NCBI RefSeq assembly: GCF_900188005.1
Contig: NZ_FZNR01000020.1
Coordinates: forward strand, 1 to 64,000
Direction: 5' to 3'
From: Actinoplanes regularis
GTDB lineage: Bacteria > Actinomycetota > Actinomycetes > Mycobacteriales > Micromonosporaceae
Length of the DNA: 64,000 nt
Shown piece by piece: positions 36,340 through 44,613 of the stretch (position 1 is the stretch's first letter; each line of letters opens with the position of its first letter). The notes beneath the pieces were generated by a model. The model was not told where the DNA came from. It saw only the letters and a program-made list of their open reading frames with translations, and made no database searches. The position numbers were made by a program, and so were the translations under genes.

Positions 36340-37545
36340 TCAGTCGAATGGGCCGCCCGGCGACGGGCGGCCCGTTCGCGTTTTCGCGATCCTGGCCACG
36401 TCGGCGCTCACCCGCGCACGGATGTGAGCGATCAGTTTGAACAGGTCACGGCAGTAGACCGAGGGCGCGTCGAAGTCGCGGCCGGTGTAGCGATGCGGAT
36501 AGTACCCAGCGCCACAAACCGCAACTAGCGGGCACTTACGGCAGGTAGCCGACAAATTCTTCAACCCGCCCTGCCGAGCACGGACCTCGGCGTGCCGGAG
36601 GGCGTCGTCGAAAGAGTTGTCGAAGACGTTCAGGGCGGTGTCGACGGCTCCGGCGTAAGTGGTGCGCAGCGCGTCGACCTGTTCGATCGCGCCGGACACG
36701 TCCACCACGATGACGCCGACCGGACTCAAGCCGATCGACTCGGAGCGACTGTCCCGCCCGAACAGTCCGAGAATGATCTCCTGGAAGAGCCGGATCGTGG
36801 TCTCCGCCCGGGGTGCCGAGTACCACCTCTCGAAGACCGCGATCAGCCAGTCCGCGTACGGCGTGCTGTCGTCGTTCGGGCGGCCCGGGGGCGGTGCCGC
36901 CCAGTTGCCGTGCGGAAGCAGGAGATCGAGGTGCGGCGGGGCGAACGCGATCAGTGATTCGTACGTCTCGACGGGGTCGTTCGCCAGATCGACGACGGCG
37001 AGGAGTCCGGCGTACATCTCCGGCTTCTCCCGCAGCAGGGCCAATCCGCGCGCGACGAGGTCGTGGCTGCCGCGCCCGCTGCGGAAGCGGCGGTGCCGGT
37101 CGTTCTGCTCGGCGCCGCCGTCAAGACTCACGCCGACCCGGATTCCGGCGCCGGCCAGGTGGGTCAGGGCCCGGTCGTCGAGGGCCAGCCCGTTGCTCTG
37201 GACGGTGAACTCCGGGTCCATGCCGGGGCCGAGTTCCCGGCGGATCAGCTCGGCGGCGCCGGCAAGCCGTGCCGGCCCGAAGAGCAGGGGCTCGCCGCCG
37301 TGGAAGACCACGCGGGGACGGGTGACGGCGTGCCGGTGCGCGTGCTCGGCGATGCGCCGGGCGGTCTGTTTCAGGACGGGCATCGGCATCGGCCGGGAGC
37401 GGGCGCTCCAGGCGTCGACGGACTGGTACATGAAGCAGTAATCGCAGGCCAGCTGACAGCCGCCGTGCACCTTGACCACGAACTCACGGAACGGTGCCGC
37501 CGCGGACTCGTCGTCCGCCGGTTGCCTGGCGACGAAAACGTCCAC
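36340..37545 (-). CDS. fxsB: FxsB-type cyclophane-forming radical SAM/SPASM maturase
   Basis: The 401-residue enzyme has FREFVVKVHGGCQLACDYC with the radical SAM cluster cysteines Cys30, Cys34 and Cys37 (C-x3-C-x2-C), a (beta/alpha)-type core with RVVFHGGEPLL, FTVQSNGLALD and VGVSLDGG, and a C-terminal SPASM region with Cys335, Cys338, Cys344 and Cys365 (CRKCPLVAVCGAGYYPHRY, APSVYC). This matches FxsB-family maturases, which crosslink side chains in ribosomal peptides. GTG 37545 follows GAGGAAG. The usual small precursor gene (ending FxSxx) was not found on either side. The last codons contain a terminator hairpin. Confidence 0.85.
   Translation of the reverse strand: MDVFVARQPADDESAAAPFREFVVKVHGGCQLACDYCFMYQSVDAWSARSRPMPMPVLKQTARRIAEHAHRHAVTRPRVVFHGGEPLLFGPARLAGAAELIRRELGPGMDPEFTVQSNGLALDDRALTHLAGAGIRVGVSLDGGAEQNDRHRRFRSGRGSHDLVARGLALLREKPEMYAGLLAVVDLANDPVETYESLIAFAPPHLDLLLPHGNWAAPPPGRPNDDSTPYADWLIAVFERWYSAPRAETTIRLFQEIILGLFGRDSRSESIGLSPVGVIVVDVSGAIEQVDALRTTYAGAVDTALNVFDNSFDDALRHAEVRARQGGLKNLSATCRKCPLVAVCGAGYYPHRYTGRDFDAPSVYCRDLFKLIAHIRARVSADVARIAKTRTGRPSPGGPFD
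36345..36378. terminator. Terminator inside the 3' end of the radical SAM gene
   Basis: Fifteen-base arms (36345-36359 and 36364-36378, one G-T pair) with a gcga loop lie 13 bases after the ATPase stop and within the last codons of the convergent radical SAM gene. Confidence 0.85.
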
Positions 37546-37646
37546 GGGGTGGCTTCCTCAGCGTAGGTTTCCCAGGTTCGGTATGACTCGGTCCGTGCGA
37601 CCGTGCACAGTGGATCGCTGCTCTGGGCGGCAACCTACCGGCCGGC

Positions 37647-37674
37647 GGCGCGGCGCGGAAGTCCGCGCCGCGCC
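37647..37674 (-). terminator. Strong hairpin upstream of the radical SAM gene
   Basis: Perfect 13-bp GC arms (37647-37659 and 37662-37674) with a two-base loop lie between the minus-strand propeller gene (stop 37865) and the maturase start (37545). It may terminate the propeller transcript after the repeat array or attenuate entry into the maturase gene. Confidence 0.6.
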
Positions 37675-37683
37675 GGGCGGTCG

Positions 37684-37860
37684 GTTCGTGTGCCGAGCGG
37701 TCGGTTGCGCGTGCCAAGAGGACCAGCGATCGGTCGCGGTTGCCAAGAGGGCCAGCGGTCGGTTGCGGTTGCCAAGAGGGCCAGCGGTCGGTTGCGGTTG
37801 CCAAGAGGGCCAGCGGTCGGTTGCGGTTGCCAAGAGGGCCGACGGTCGGTTGCGCGTGCC
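37684..37860. repeat. 29-bp tandem repeat
   Basis: Units marked by ccaagagg(g) begin at 37714, 37743, 37772, 37801 and 37830, an exact 29-bp period, with a decayed unit before. The consensus contains ggttgcggttgccaagaggg. It ends five bases before the stop of the propeller gene on the minus strand. Because 29 is not a multiple of three and no start codon is present, it is not coding. Spacers are absent, so it is not CRISPR. Confidence 0.9.
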
Positions 37861-37864
37861 GGGG

Positions 37865-39610
37865 TCAGCCGGCGAAGCGGGCGAGCACGAAGTCCTTGTC
37901 GGCCACGCAGGCCAGCACGGACGTGTTCCAGGAACAGGTGCCGCCACGCACGTCCTGGATCCGCCCGATCAGCGCCGGAGCGTCGCCCACGTGCACCCCG
38001 GTCAGGATCTGGTCGCCGGCCCCGGAGGAGAGCGGGTCCGAGAAACGCAGCACGTTGCCGCCGTCGAGCCGCACCGCGTCGCCCGGCTCGGACCACTGGG
38101 GCGTGCCGTCGCTCCCGAACAGCGTGGCCGATTTGCCGGTGGTGGCCAGCACCGCGTCACCGACCGGGATCAGCCGCTCGACCTGCGGTGCGGGCTTGCG
38201 CCACACCACTTTCCGCTCCTCCAGGTCGTAGGCGATGACCTCGGCCTTCTCGCGCTCGTAGCCGGGCGTCTCGACGAAGCAGATCCGGTCGTCGCCGCAC
38301 GGCGCCAGGCCGCTCACGTCGGAGCCGTCCCGGGTCGTGTAGACCACCTCAGGCTCGGCGGTGTCGAAATTCTTCAGGTCGTAGGCGACCAGCCGGTCGG
38401 TGCTGGACTCCTCGACGAACAACCGGCCGTTGTGAGCCACCATCTCGTCGCTGGTGTAGGCGACGTTGCCGCGGGACTTGCCGGGCTTGCCGGTGGCCAG
38501 GTCGATGATCCGGGCCGACCGGTCGTTGGTGACCTGGACGATCCGGCCGTCGCCGGCCTCGGCCGCGAACGGCCACCCGTCGCCGTCGGCCGGCCCGGTC
38601 AGGCCGTCCGAGGTGGTGATGTCGAGGACGGTGCTGCCGGTCGAGCCGTCGGGGTTCGCGTTCCGCCACCGCTGTTTGCCGGTGGTCAGGTCCAGCCCGA
38701 TCAGCTGTCCCGCCTTCCGGTCGACGATCAGCATCGTGCCGTTGCGGTAGAGCGCGGTGTCCGTACTGCCGAAGGGGTGTTCCCAGCGTTTGGTGCCGGT
38801 CTTTCCGTCCAGCACGACGAGACGGCCGGCGTCGGCGTCGTAGTCCGGGTCGGCGATCAGCGCCACCGCGCCCGGCAGGGCGGTCATCGAGCGCCAGCGC
38901 TTCTCGGCACCGGCCGCGTCGCTGCGCCAGATCTCCTCGCGGCTCGTTGTGTCGACCGCGACCACCCCGGCACGGCCCTGGTCGTCGACGGAGCCGAAGT
39001 AGGCCCGGTCGTCGAGGACCTCGGCGGCCGACCAGGTGTAGGAGACCGAGGTGACCGGCTTGAAGCGGGTCAACTGGTCCAGCGCGTGGTAGTCGAGGGC
39101 CGGGAAACCGGGCCGGAGCAGGATGGCGGCGGTCACCCCCAAGGCGACGGCCGCGGCCAGCGCCGCGCCACCCAGAATCCAGAACCCTTTCCGGTACGGC
39201 CTCCCGCCGCCGCCCGTCGTCGGGGTGACGGTCGTCGTCGGCGGCTCGACCTGGCCCGGCGTCGCGAACGAACTCGGTGCCGCGGGCGAACTCGGTGCCG
39301 CGGGTGAACCCGGTGCCGCGGGCGAGGCCGGCGGATAGACGGTGGAGTACGGCGACTGCCGGGCGGCCTCCGCCTCGGCGTCCGCCCACGGGTCGACCGG
39401 CGCCGAGAACCGGATCGACGGCTCGTCGGTGACCCGGCGCGCGCTCGACGCCCCGTCGACCGCGGTGTCGGTCCTGACCGGAGCCTCGTGCGGCGTGGTC
39501 GCCGGTGTCGCGGCGGCGCCCACGGCGTACCGCAAACTGTCTTGATCTTGATTTTGGGGGCGTGGAGCCGCCCCGGCGGCGTTTTCGGAGCCGTCATCCG
39601 GAGCTGGCAT
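37865..39610 (-). CDS. Membrane-anchored PQQ-type beta-propeller protein, long form
   Basis: The 581-residue protein has about 145 disordered, Pro/Ala/Thr-rich residues with short SPAAPSS repeats, one membrane helix (FWILGGAALAAAVALGVTAAILL, about 150-172) and an extracellular PQQ-type propeller with VVAVDTTSREEIWRS, LVVLDGKTGTKRWEH, LIGLDLTTGKQRWRN and RIIDLATGKPGKS. GGAGG lies eight bases before ATG 39610, which decides the start although the frame is open upstream. It is the largest of three such proteins here. Its long cytoplasmic arm could bind a partner; function unknown. Confidence 0.78.
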   Translation of the reverse strand: MPAPDDGSENAAGAAPRPQNQDQDSLRYAVGAAATPATTPHEAPVRTDTAVDGASSARRVTDEPSIRFSAPVDPWADAEAEAARQSPYSTVYPPASPAAPGSPAAPSSPAAPSSFATPGQVEPPTTTVTPTTGGGGRPYRKGFWILGGAALAAAVALGVTAAILLRPGFPALDYHALDQLTRFKPVTSVSYTWSAAEVLDDRAYFGSVDDQGRAGVVAVDTTSREEIWRSDAAGAEKRWRSMTALPGAVALIADPDYDADAGRLVVLDGKTGTKRWEHPFGSTDTALYRNGTMLIVDRKAGQLIGLDLTTGKQRWRNANPDGSTGSTVLDITTSDGLTGPADGDGWPFAAEAGDGRIVQVTNDRSARIIDLATGKPGKSRGNVAYTSDEMVAHNGRLFVEESSTDRLVAYDLKNFDTAEPEVVYTTRDGSDVSGLAPCGDDRICFVETPGYEREKAEVIAYDLEERKVVWRKPAPQVERLIPVGDAVLATTGKSATLFGSDGTPQWSEPGDAVRLDGGNVLRFSDPLSSGAGDQILTGVHVGDAPALIGRIQDVRGGTCSWNTSVLACVADKDFVLARFAG

Positions 39611-39745
39611 TTTGTCGCCTCCGCCGTCGTGGTTTCGGCCCGTCATTTTACCGAGCGCACGCGCGCCGTTCGCGCCGGTGGAAATCTGTCCGACTGGCAG
39701 AGATTGAATGCTGAAGCGTGACATGGCCGCCGCTAGGGTGGCGCC

Positions 39746-40216
39746 ATGCGCATCGAACGCGTGACCTCTGCTGAGGAGATCAACCGCGGGGCCGACCTCT
39801 TCGACGCGCCGCCGATCCCCGAGGCGACCCACCGCTTCCTCGGCGAGCCCACCCACCATCTCCTGTTCGCTTACGACGACGCGGACTGCCCGGTCGGGAT
39901 GATCTCCGGGGTCGAGACCACCCATCCGGACAAGGGCACCGAGATGCTCGTCTACGAGCTCGGGGTGGCGCCGATCGCCCGGCTGCAGGGGATCGGGAGC
40001 GCGCTGGTCACCGCGCTCGCCGAGCTGGCCCGCGACCGAGGCTGCTACGGCATGTGGGTGGCGACCGAGAACGACAACGCTGCCGCGCTGGCCACCTACC
40101 GGTCCGCCGGCGCGCTGGAGGAGACCACGTTCACGCTGTTGAGCTGGGATCTGCTGGCCGATTCGCCGACCGGCCCCGGACTGCTGGCCGACCGGTCCCG
40201 GACGGGACAGAAGTAA
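39746..40216 (+). CDS. GNAT acetyltransferase (AAC(3)-I-like)
   Basis: The 156-residue acetyltransferase has the acetyl-CoA motif ELGVAPIARLQGIGSALV with the R-x-x-G-x-G/A pattern, then WVATENDNAAALATYRSAGA. The overall pattern (YELGVA, the late E-E-T-T-F) recalls aminoglycoside 3-N-acetyltransferases of type I, but the match is too general to claim resistance. TAGGGT six bases before the ATG indicates a leaderless transcript. It is a single gene followed by a strong terminator. It could equally acetylate a small metabolite or protein. Confidence 0.8.
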   Translation: MRIERVTSAEEINRGADLFDAPPIPEATHRFLGEPTHHLLFAYDDADCPVGMISGVETTHPDKGTEMLVYELGVAPIARLQGIGSALVTALAELARDRGCYGMWVATENDNAAALATYRSAGALEETTFTLLSWDLLADSPTGPGLLADRSRTGQK

Positions 40217-40229
40217 TCGCTTGAAACGG

Positions 40230-40264
40230 CGGAGAGCGCGCACCGCGAGGGTGCGCGCTCTCCG
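40230..40264. terminator. Bidirectional terminator
   Basis: Perfect 15-bp arms (40230-40244 and 40250-40264) with a five-base loop lie between the convergent GNAT gene and Asn/Gln-rich protein gene. Confidence 0.9.
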
Positions 40265-40276
40265 GAGAACCGGGGG

Positions 40277-41473
40277 TCAGCGGCCGAGCGTCGAGCCGAT
40301 CGGCTTCTCGAGCGTGCGCGGGCCGTTTCCCTTGGAGTAGGGGGCGACGGAGGCCGGCGCGGCCTTGGAGGGCGCGACGGCCGGAGCCGTCGCCGGGGCG
40401 AGACCCGGGCGGGCCGGGGCGCCGTACGGAGAGGTTGCCGGGGCCGGGTCGGAAGCCTCGGCGACCTGGCCGACGGGGGTGCTGGTCGGGCGCTCGTAGC
40501 GGGCGCCACCCAGCGCGGACACGTTCGTGATGCCGTCCGGCAGCAGTCCGCCGACCACGGAGAAGCCGCCGAGCAGCGGAAGGCTCCGCGTCAGGCCGGC
40601 GGCCGGGAGCCCGCCCGGGATGGTGCTCTCCTCGCGGCTCTCCCGGATGTTCCGGCGGAGCTCCGGCGGGCAGTCGTCCTGGTTGGACCCGGTCGGGAGG
40701 AAACGCCGCCCGCCCTGGCCGAGATCCAGCAGCGGCGGGTGGTCGATCAGGTCGATGCCGATCGGGTTGGCCTGGTGGAGGTCGTGCGCCTGGGACAGCA
40801 CGTGGTCCAGGGGGTTCTCGCCGGCGACCGGCCCGACCCAGGTCAGGACGGGCAGGGCGGTGATGGCGGCGGGCTGGTTCGCCGCGGGCAGCGCCGGGAT
40901 CGGGTTGTTCTGGGCCCCGGGGAGGTTCTGCTGGGGCACCAGGTCGTTGTTCTGGAGCCCGGGGGTGTTCTGCTGGGGCACCAGGTCGTTCTGCTGGGGC
41001 ACCAGGTCGTTGTTCTGGAGCCCGGGGGTGTCGTTGTACTGGGGCAGCCAGTCGTTGTTCTGGAGCCCGGGGGTGTCGTTGTACTGCGGCAGCCAGTCGT
41101 TGTTCTGGATCCCGGTGTTGTTGAAGAGCGGGGACGGGTTGTCCTGCGCCCCGGGGATGTTCTGCAGCGGGGGAATGTTGTTCGGGGCCCCGGGGATGGT
41201 GTTCTGCGGGGACAGGTTGTTCTGGGTAACGGTCGTGTTGTGCTGCAGGTACCAGCTGTGCGGGGTCCCGACGCTGTGCGGGGACAGCAGGTCTTGCGAG
41301 TGGAACAGGTCGTGCAGGGGGTCGTGCATGGTTCCGCCGGTTCGCGCGGTGCCGCAGCACGTCCCTTCGGTGTTCCGGTTCGGCGACGCGACGTCGGCCT
41401 GGGCGGGTGCGGCCCCGGAGAGCATGAGCCCACCGGCGATCAGGCCGGCTCCGGCATACAAGAACTTACGCAC
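40277..41473 (-). CDS. Secreted Asn/Gln-rich repeat protein
   Basis: The 398-residue precursor has a signal peptide (RKFLYAGAGLIAGGLMLSGAAPAQA), a short TCCGTA, and from about residue 75 to 200 a run of imperfect repeats rich in Asn, Gln, Pro and Leu, such as PGLQNNDWLPQYNDT and PGLQNNDLVPQQN. The rest is less repetitive, with NPIGIDLIDHPPLLDLGQGGRRFLP and a Pro/Ala-rich tail. No enzyme motif is seen. An exported surface or spore-related structural protein is possible, but this is inference from composition. GTG 41473 follows GGAGAA. Confidence 0.65.
   Translation of the reverse strand: MRKFLYAGAGLIAGGLMLSGAAPAQADVASPNRNTEGTCCGTARTGGTMHDPLHDLFHSQDLLSPHSVGTPHSWYLQHNTTVTQNNLSPQNTIPGAPNNIPPLQNIPGAQDNPSPLFNNTGIQNNDWLPQYNDTPGLQNNDWLPQYNDTPGLQNNDLVPQQNDLVPQQNTPGLQNNDLVPQQNLPGAQNNPIPALPAANQPAAITALPVLTWVGPVAGENPLDHVLSQAHDLHQANPIGIDLIDHPPLLDLGQGGRRFLPTGSNQDDCPPELRRNIRESREESTIPGGLPAAGLTRSLPLLGGFSVVGGLLPDGITNVSALGGARYERPTSTPVGQVAEASDPAPATSPYGAPARPGLAPATAPAVAPSKAAPASVAPYSKGNGPRTLEKPIGSTLGR
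40920..41125 (-). repeat. Coding tandem repeats, Asn/Gln-rich
   Basis: In-frame units of about 39-45 bp (tcgttgttctggagcccggg is the shared plus-strand core) encode PGLQNND(W/L)(L/V)PQ(Y/Q)N segments inside the secreted protein gene. Several neighbouring copies are identical over 20 or more bases, which points to recent duplication. Confidence 0.85.
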
Positions 41474-41598
41474 TGAAAATTCTCCAGACCACTTCGGACG
41501 ATGATGTTTATCTAATTTCTACCAATTCGGGCGAATGGTGTCGGATGAGGCAACGTGCGGCCCCATGGGCCGGTAACGGCTGGCTACGATTCCTGAAC

Positions 41599-43314
41599 GT
41601 GAGCGCGGAAACCCCTTCAGGCCCCGATACCCGCCCCCACCTGGTCGTCTGTGGTTCCGACGCGCTGGTCTGGACGCTCGCCGACGAACTGGCGAATTCC
41701 CGTCATCGGATCCGGCTCACGGTGATCACCCCACGCGAGATCCGGCCGGACGTTCCCGATCTGCGGGTGCTCACGGAGCGCGGTGTCGAACTGAGACATG
41801 CCGATCGGCTGGACGAGCCGGCGTTCCGGGACGCGGGACTGGCCGGGGCCTCCGCCCTCGCCCTGGTGATGCCGGACGACATGGTCAACCTGCAGGCCGC
41901 CTTCTGCGCCCACGAGATCGAGGAGAAGCTGCGGGTGGTGGTCCGGATGTTCAATACCGGCCTGGCCGGCAGCGTGAGCCGGATCTTCCCGGACCACGTG
42001 GTGCTCTCCGACGCCGAGATGGCCGCGCCGGCGTTCGTCGCGGCGGCGCTCGGCGAGGTCGCGCCGACCCACTTCCGCCGCGGCGACCGTACGCTCTATG
42101 TCGCCCACCGTGCCGACGTGCCGGCCCGCAACGTGATGCTGAGCCTGGCCACCGAGGCCGAAGGCGAGGTGACGGTGCTGCCGCCGGAGCCCGCACCCGA
42201 GGCGGCCCGGCCGGACGACCTCGTGCTGGCCCAGGCGCTCGGCGGCTCGGCCGAGGGGGACGTGACCCGTCGGCTGCTGGCCCGGGCCGGCCGGCGGCGC
42301 CGCCCGCTGGCCGCCTTCGGCCGTGCGCTGCGCGCCGCGCTCAACCGCAAGCTCGGCATCGCGGTATTGATCACCATGATCACCACGGTGCTGGCCGGTG
42401 CGGTGCTGAACGCGTGGGACGAGACCGATCACAGTCTCTGGGAGTCGATCTACGTCACTCTGATGACCGCGGTCGGTGCGTCCGATGTGGAGGAGAAGCG
42501 CAACTCGATCGCCCAGGCCGCGCAGCTGGTGCTGACCATCGCCGGGCTGGCGCTGCTGCCGCTGATCACCGCGGCCGTGGTGGACGGCATGGTCAACGCC
42601 CGGCTGGCGCTCAGCCAGGGCCGGTTGGCCGGCGAGCTACGCGACCACATCGTGCTGGTCGGGCTCGGCAACGTCGGCACCCAGGTGCTGCGCCAACTGC
42701 ACGATCTCGGGGTGCGGGTGGTCGCGATCGACCGGCACTCCGACGCCCGCGGCGTGAAGTCCGCCCAGCGACGCGGCATCCCGGTGATCGTCGGTGACGC
42801 CTCTCGTGAGGAGACCCTGCGAGCGGCCTCGATCGCCACCTGTCGCGCGTTGATCGTGGTCTCCACGAACGACCCGGTGAACCTGCAGGCCGCGCTGCAC
42901 GCCCGGGCGATCCGGGAGGATCTGCGCGTGGTGCTGCGGCTCTTCGACGACGACTTCGCCCAGCGGTTCGGTACGGCGTTCGACATCAACGCGTCGCGCA
43001 GCGTTTCCCGGCTCTGCGCCCCGGCGTTCGCCGCCGCCCTGCTGGAGCGCAACGTGCACGCCAGCATCCCGGTCGATCGGCACGTCCTGCCGGTCGGCAC
43101 GGTCACCGTGCAGGCCGGGTCCGAACTGGACGGTGTGCTGCTGAGCGAGATCGACCATCCGACGCAGGCCCGGGTGGTCGGCATGTCGTCCGCCGGGCAG
43201 GGGTGGATCGACTGGCGGCCGGATCCGCGCCGGGTGCTCACCGCCGGCGACGGGGTTCTGGTGGTCGCCCGTCAGCGGGCGCTCCGAGCCCTGGTGGAGC
43301 GCTCCAAGCCCTAG
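41599..43314 (+). CDS. Two-RCK potassium channel-like protein
   Basis: The 571-residue protein has an N-terminal Rossmann RCK domain (HLVVCGSDALVWTLADEL), a middle membrane part with two helices (LGIAVLITMITTVLAGAVLNA and QLVLTIAGLALLPLITAAVVDG) around a pore-like loop (LWESIYVTLMTAVGASD), and a second RCK domain (HIVLVGLGNVGTQVLRQLHDLG). The loop has AVGASD where K+ channels have TVGYGD, so selectivity is doubtful. GTG 41599 has TACGAT eight bases upstream; an in-frame ATG 41545 is an alternative. The stop overlaps that of the convergent DUF4032 gene. Confidence 0.8.
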   Translation: MSAETPSGPDTRPHLVVCGSDALVWTLADELANSRHRIRLTVITPREIRPDVPDLRVLTERGVELRHADRLDEPAFRDAGLAGASALALVMPDDMVNLQAAFCAHEIEEKLRVVVRMFNTGLAGSVSRIFPDHVVLSDAEMAAPAFVAAALGEVAPTHFRRGDRTLYVAHRADVPARNVMLSLATEAEGEVTVLPPEPAPEAARPDDLVLAQALGGSAEGDVTRRLLARAGRRRRPLAAFGRALRAALNRKLGIAVLITMITTVLAGAVLNAWDETDHSLWESIYVTLMTAVGASDVEEKRNSIAQAAQLVLTIAGLALLPLITAAVVDGMVNARLALSQGRLAGELRDHIVLVGLGNVGTQVLRQLHDLGVRVVAIDRHSDARGVKSAQRRGIPVIVGDASREETLRAASIATCRALIVVSTNDPVNLQAALHARAIREDLRVVLRLFDDDFAQRFGTAFDINASRSVSRLCAPAFAAALLERNVHASIPVDRHVLPVGTVTVQAGSELDGVLLSEIDHPTQARVVGMSSAGQGWIDWRPDPRRVLTAGDGVLVVARQRALRALVERSKP

Positions 43315-44522
43315 GGGACCAGCTCCTCCGCGTCGACGCCCAGCACGGCCTGCTCGTCCGGCTTGTTGACCAGCACCTCGGTCAGGTACGACTGCACGGC
43401 CGGGCCCATGCCCACGTCCCGCCCGGCCTTCTCGGAGAGCAGCCACTTGTGCTGGATGATCTGCGAGAAGATCTCCTGCGGCTCGAGCTTCCGGCGCAGG
43501 TTCACCGGGACGGCCCGGACCACCGGCTCGAAGACCTCGGTCAGCCAGCGGTGCGCGGCCTGCTGCTCCTCGATCAGCGCGCTCTCCGCGCGGTAGGCGT
43601 CCAGGTCGTTGAGGAGCTGGCGGGCCTGGTTCTCCTCGGCGTCCAGGCCGGTCAGGCGCATCAGGCGGCGGGTGTGGTACCCGGCGTCGACGACCTTCGG
43701 CCGCACCCGGTAGCCGCCGTCAACGGTGGACATCGACACCTCGGCGACGTCGAAGCCCATCTCGTTGAGCCGCCGCATCCGCCGCTCGATGTGGTGCCGG
43801 GCGTCCTTCGAGACCTCCTGCTCGTAGGTCACCTCGTGCCACAGCCGTTCATATCGGGCCACGATGTCGTCGACCACCGACTCCGGGTCGATCGATTCGT
43901 GCAGCAGCTCGGCGGCCTGCAGGTCGAGGCACTCGCCGAAGATGTTCAGCCGGAGGATCTCGATGTCCTCGCTGCGCTGCCCCTCGGACAGCTTCGGGTA
44001 CAGATTGCCGGTCTCGGCGTCGACGAGATAGGCCGCGAACGCACCGGCGTCCCGGCGGAACAGCGTGTTGGAGAGCGAGCAGTCGCCCCAGGAGAACCCG
44101 GTCAGGTGCATCCGCACGATCAGCGCGGCCAGCGCGTCGAGCAGCCGGTTCATCGTGTCGGGGCGCAGCACGCGGGAGAAGAGGGCGCGGTAGGGCAGGG
44201 AGAACTGGAGGTGCCGGGTGACCAGCACGGTCTCCAGCGGCTCGCCGTCCGGCGTCTCCCGGTCGGTGGCGATGGCGACCGCCTGCACCGCCGGGAAGTC
44301 GATCCGCTCCAGCGCTCGGAGCAGGTCGTACTCCTTCTCGGCGATCCGCTCCCGGGTCTCCTTCATCGCGTAGACGACGTCGTTGAGCTTGACGAACCGC
44401 ACCACGTGCCGCGAGATGCCCTGCGGCAGGGCGACCAGGTGATCGGCCGGCCACTCCTCGAGCGGCACGTGCCACGGCAGGTCCAGCAGCGCGGGGTCGA
44501 TGAGGGCGGAGGTGATGCGCAC
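43311..44522 (-). CDS. DUF4032 protein (kinase-like)
   Basis: The 403-residue protein matches the actinobacterial DUF4032 family: VRITSALIDPALLDLPWHVPLEEW at the start, LPQGISRHVVRF, the Lys-containing YAMKETRERIAEKEYDLL and the kinase-like catalytic segment MHLTGFSWGDCSLSNTLFRR followed by YLVDAETGN. This suggests a protein-kinase-like fold (RIO/lipopolysaccharide-kinase type) with a possible HGD-like loop in the form of WGDCSLSN. The substrate is unknown. GTG 44522 fits the family start; the longer frame upstream does not. It is divergent from a secreted protease gene. Confidence 0.82.
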   Translation of the reverse strand: MRITSALIDPALLDLPWHVPLEEWPADHLVALPQGISRHVVRFVKLNDVVYAMKETRERIAEKEYDLLRALERIDFPAVQAVAIATDRETPDGEPLETVLVTRHLQFSLPYRALFSRVLRPDTMNRLLDALAALIVRMHLTGFSWGDCSLSNTLFRRDAGAFAAYLVDAETGNLYPKLSEGQRSEDIEILRLNIFGECLDLQAAELLHESIDPESVVDDIVARYERLWHEVTYEQEVSKDARHHIERRMRRLNEMGFDVAEVSMSTVDGGYRVRPKVVDAGYHTRRLMRLTGLDAEENQARQLLNDLDAYRAESALIEEQQAAHRWLTEVFEPVVRAVPVNLRRKLEPQEIFSQIIQHKWLLSEKAGRDVGMGPAVQSYLTEVLVNKPDEQAVLGVDAEELVP

Positions 44523-44613
44523 CGACCAAGTGTGCCCGCTCGCCCTCCGCGTCGCGCTCGTACGTGGTTCGTTACACAGGTGCGAAAGCGCCGACGACGC
44601 ACCGGGGAGTGGC

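Noticed and set aside
37684..37860. Possible CRISPR array because of 29-bp repeats
   Set aside because: The units are directly adjacent without unique spacers, and no cas genes are near.
37546..37864. Precursor peptide gene for the radical SAM enzyme
   Set aside because: The minus strand has no ATG there, the only frame ending before the maturase ends in NLGNLR, not FxSxx, and it is built from the 29-bp repeat.
39746..40216. Aminoglycoside resistance gene
   Set aside because: The GNAT fold resembles AAC(3)-I only in general motifs; not enough to claim resistance.
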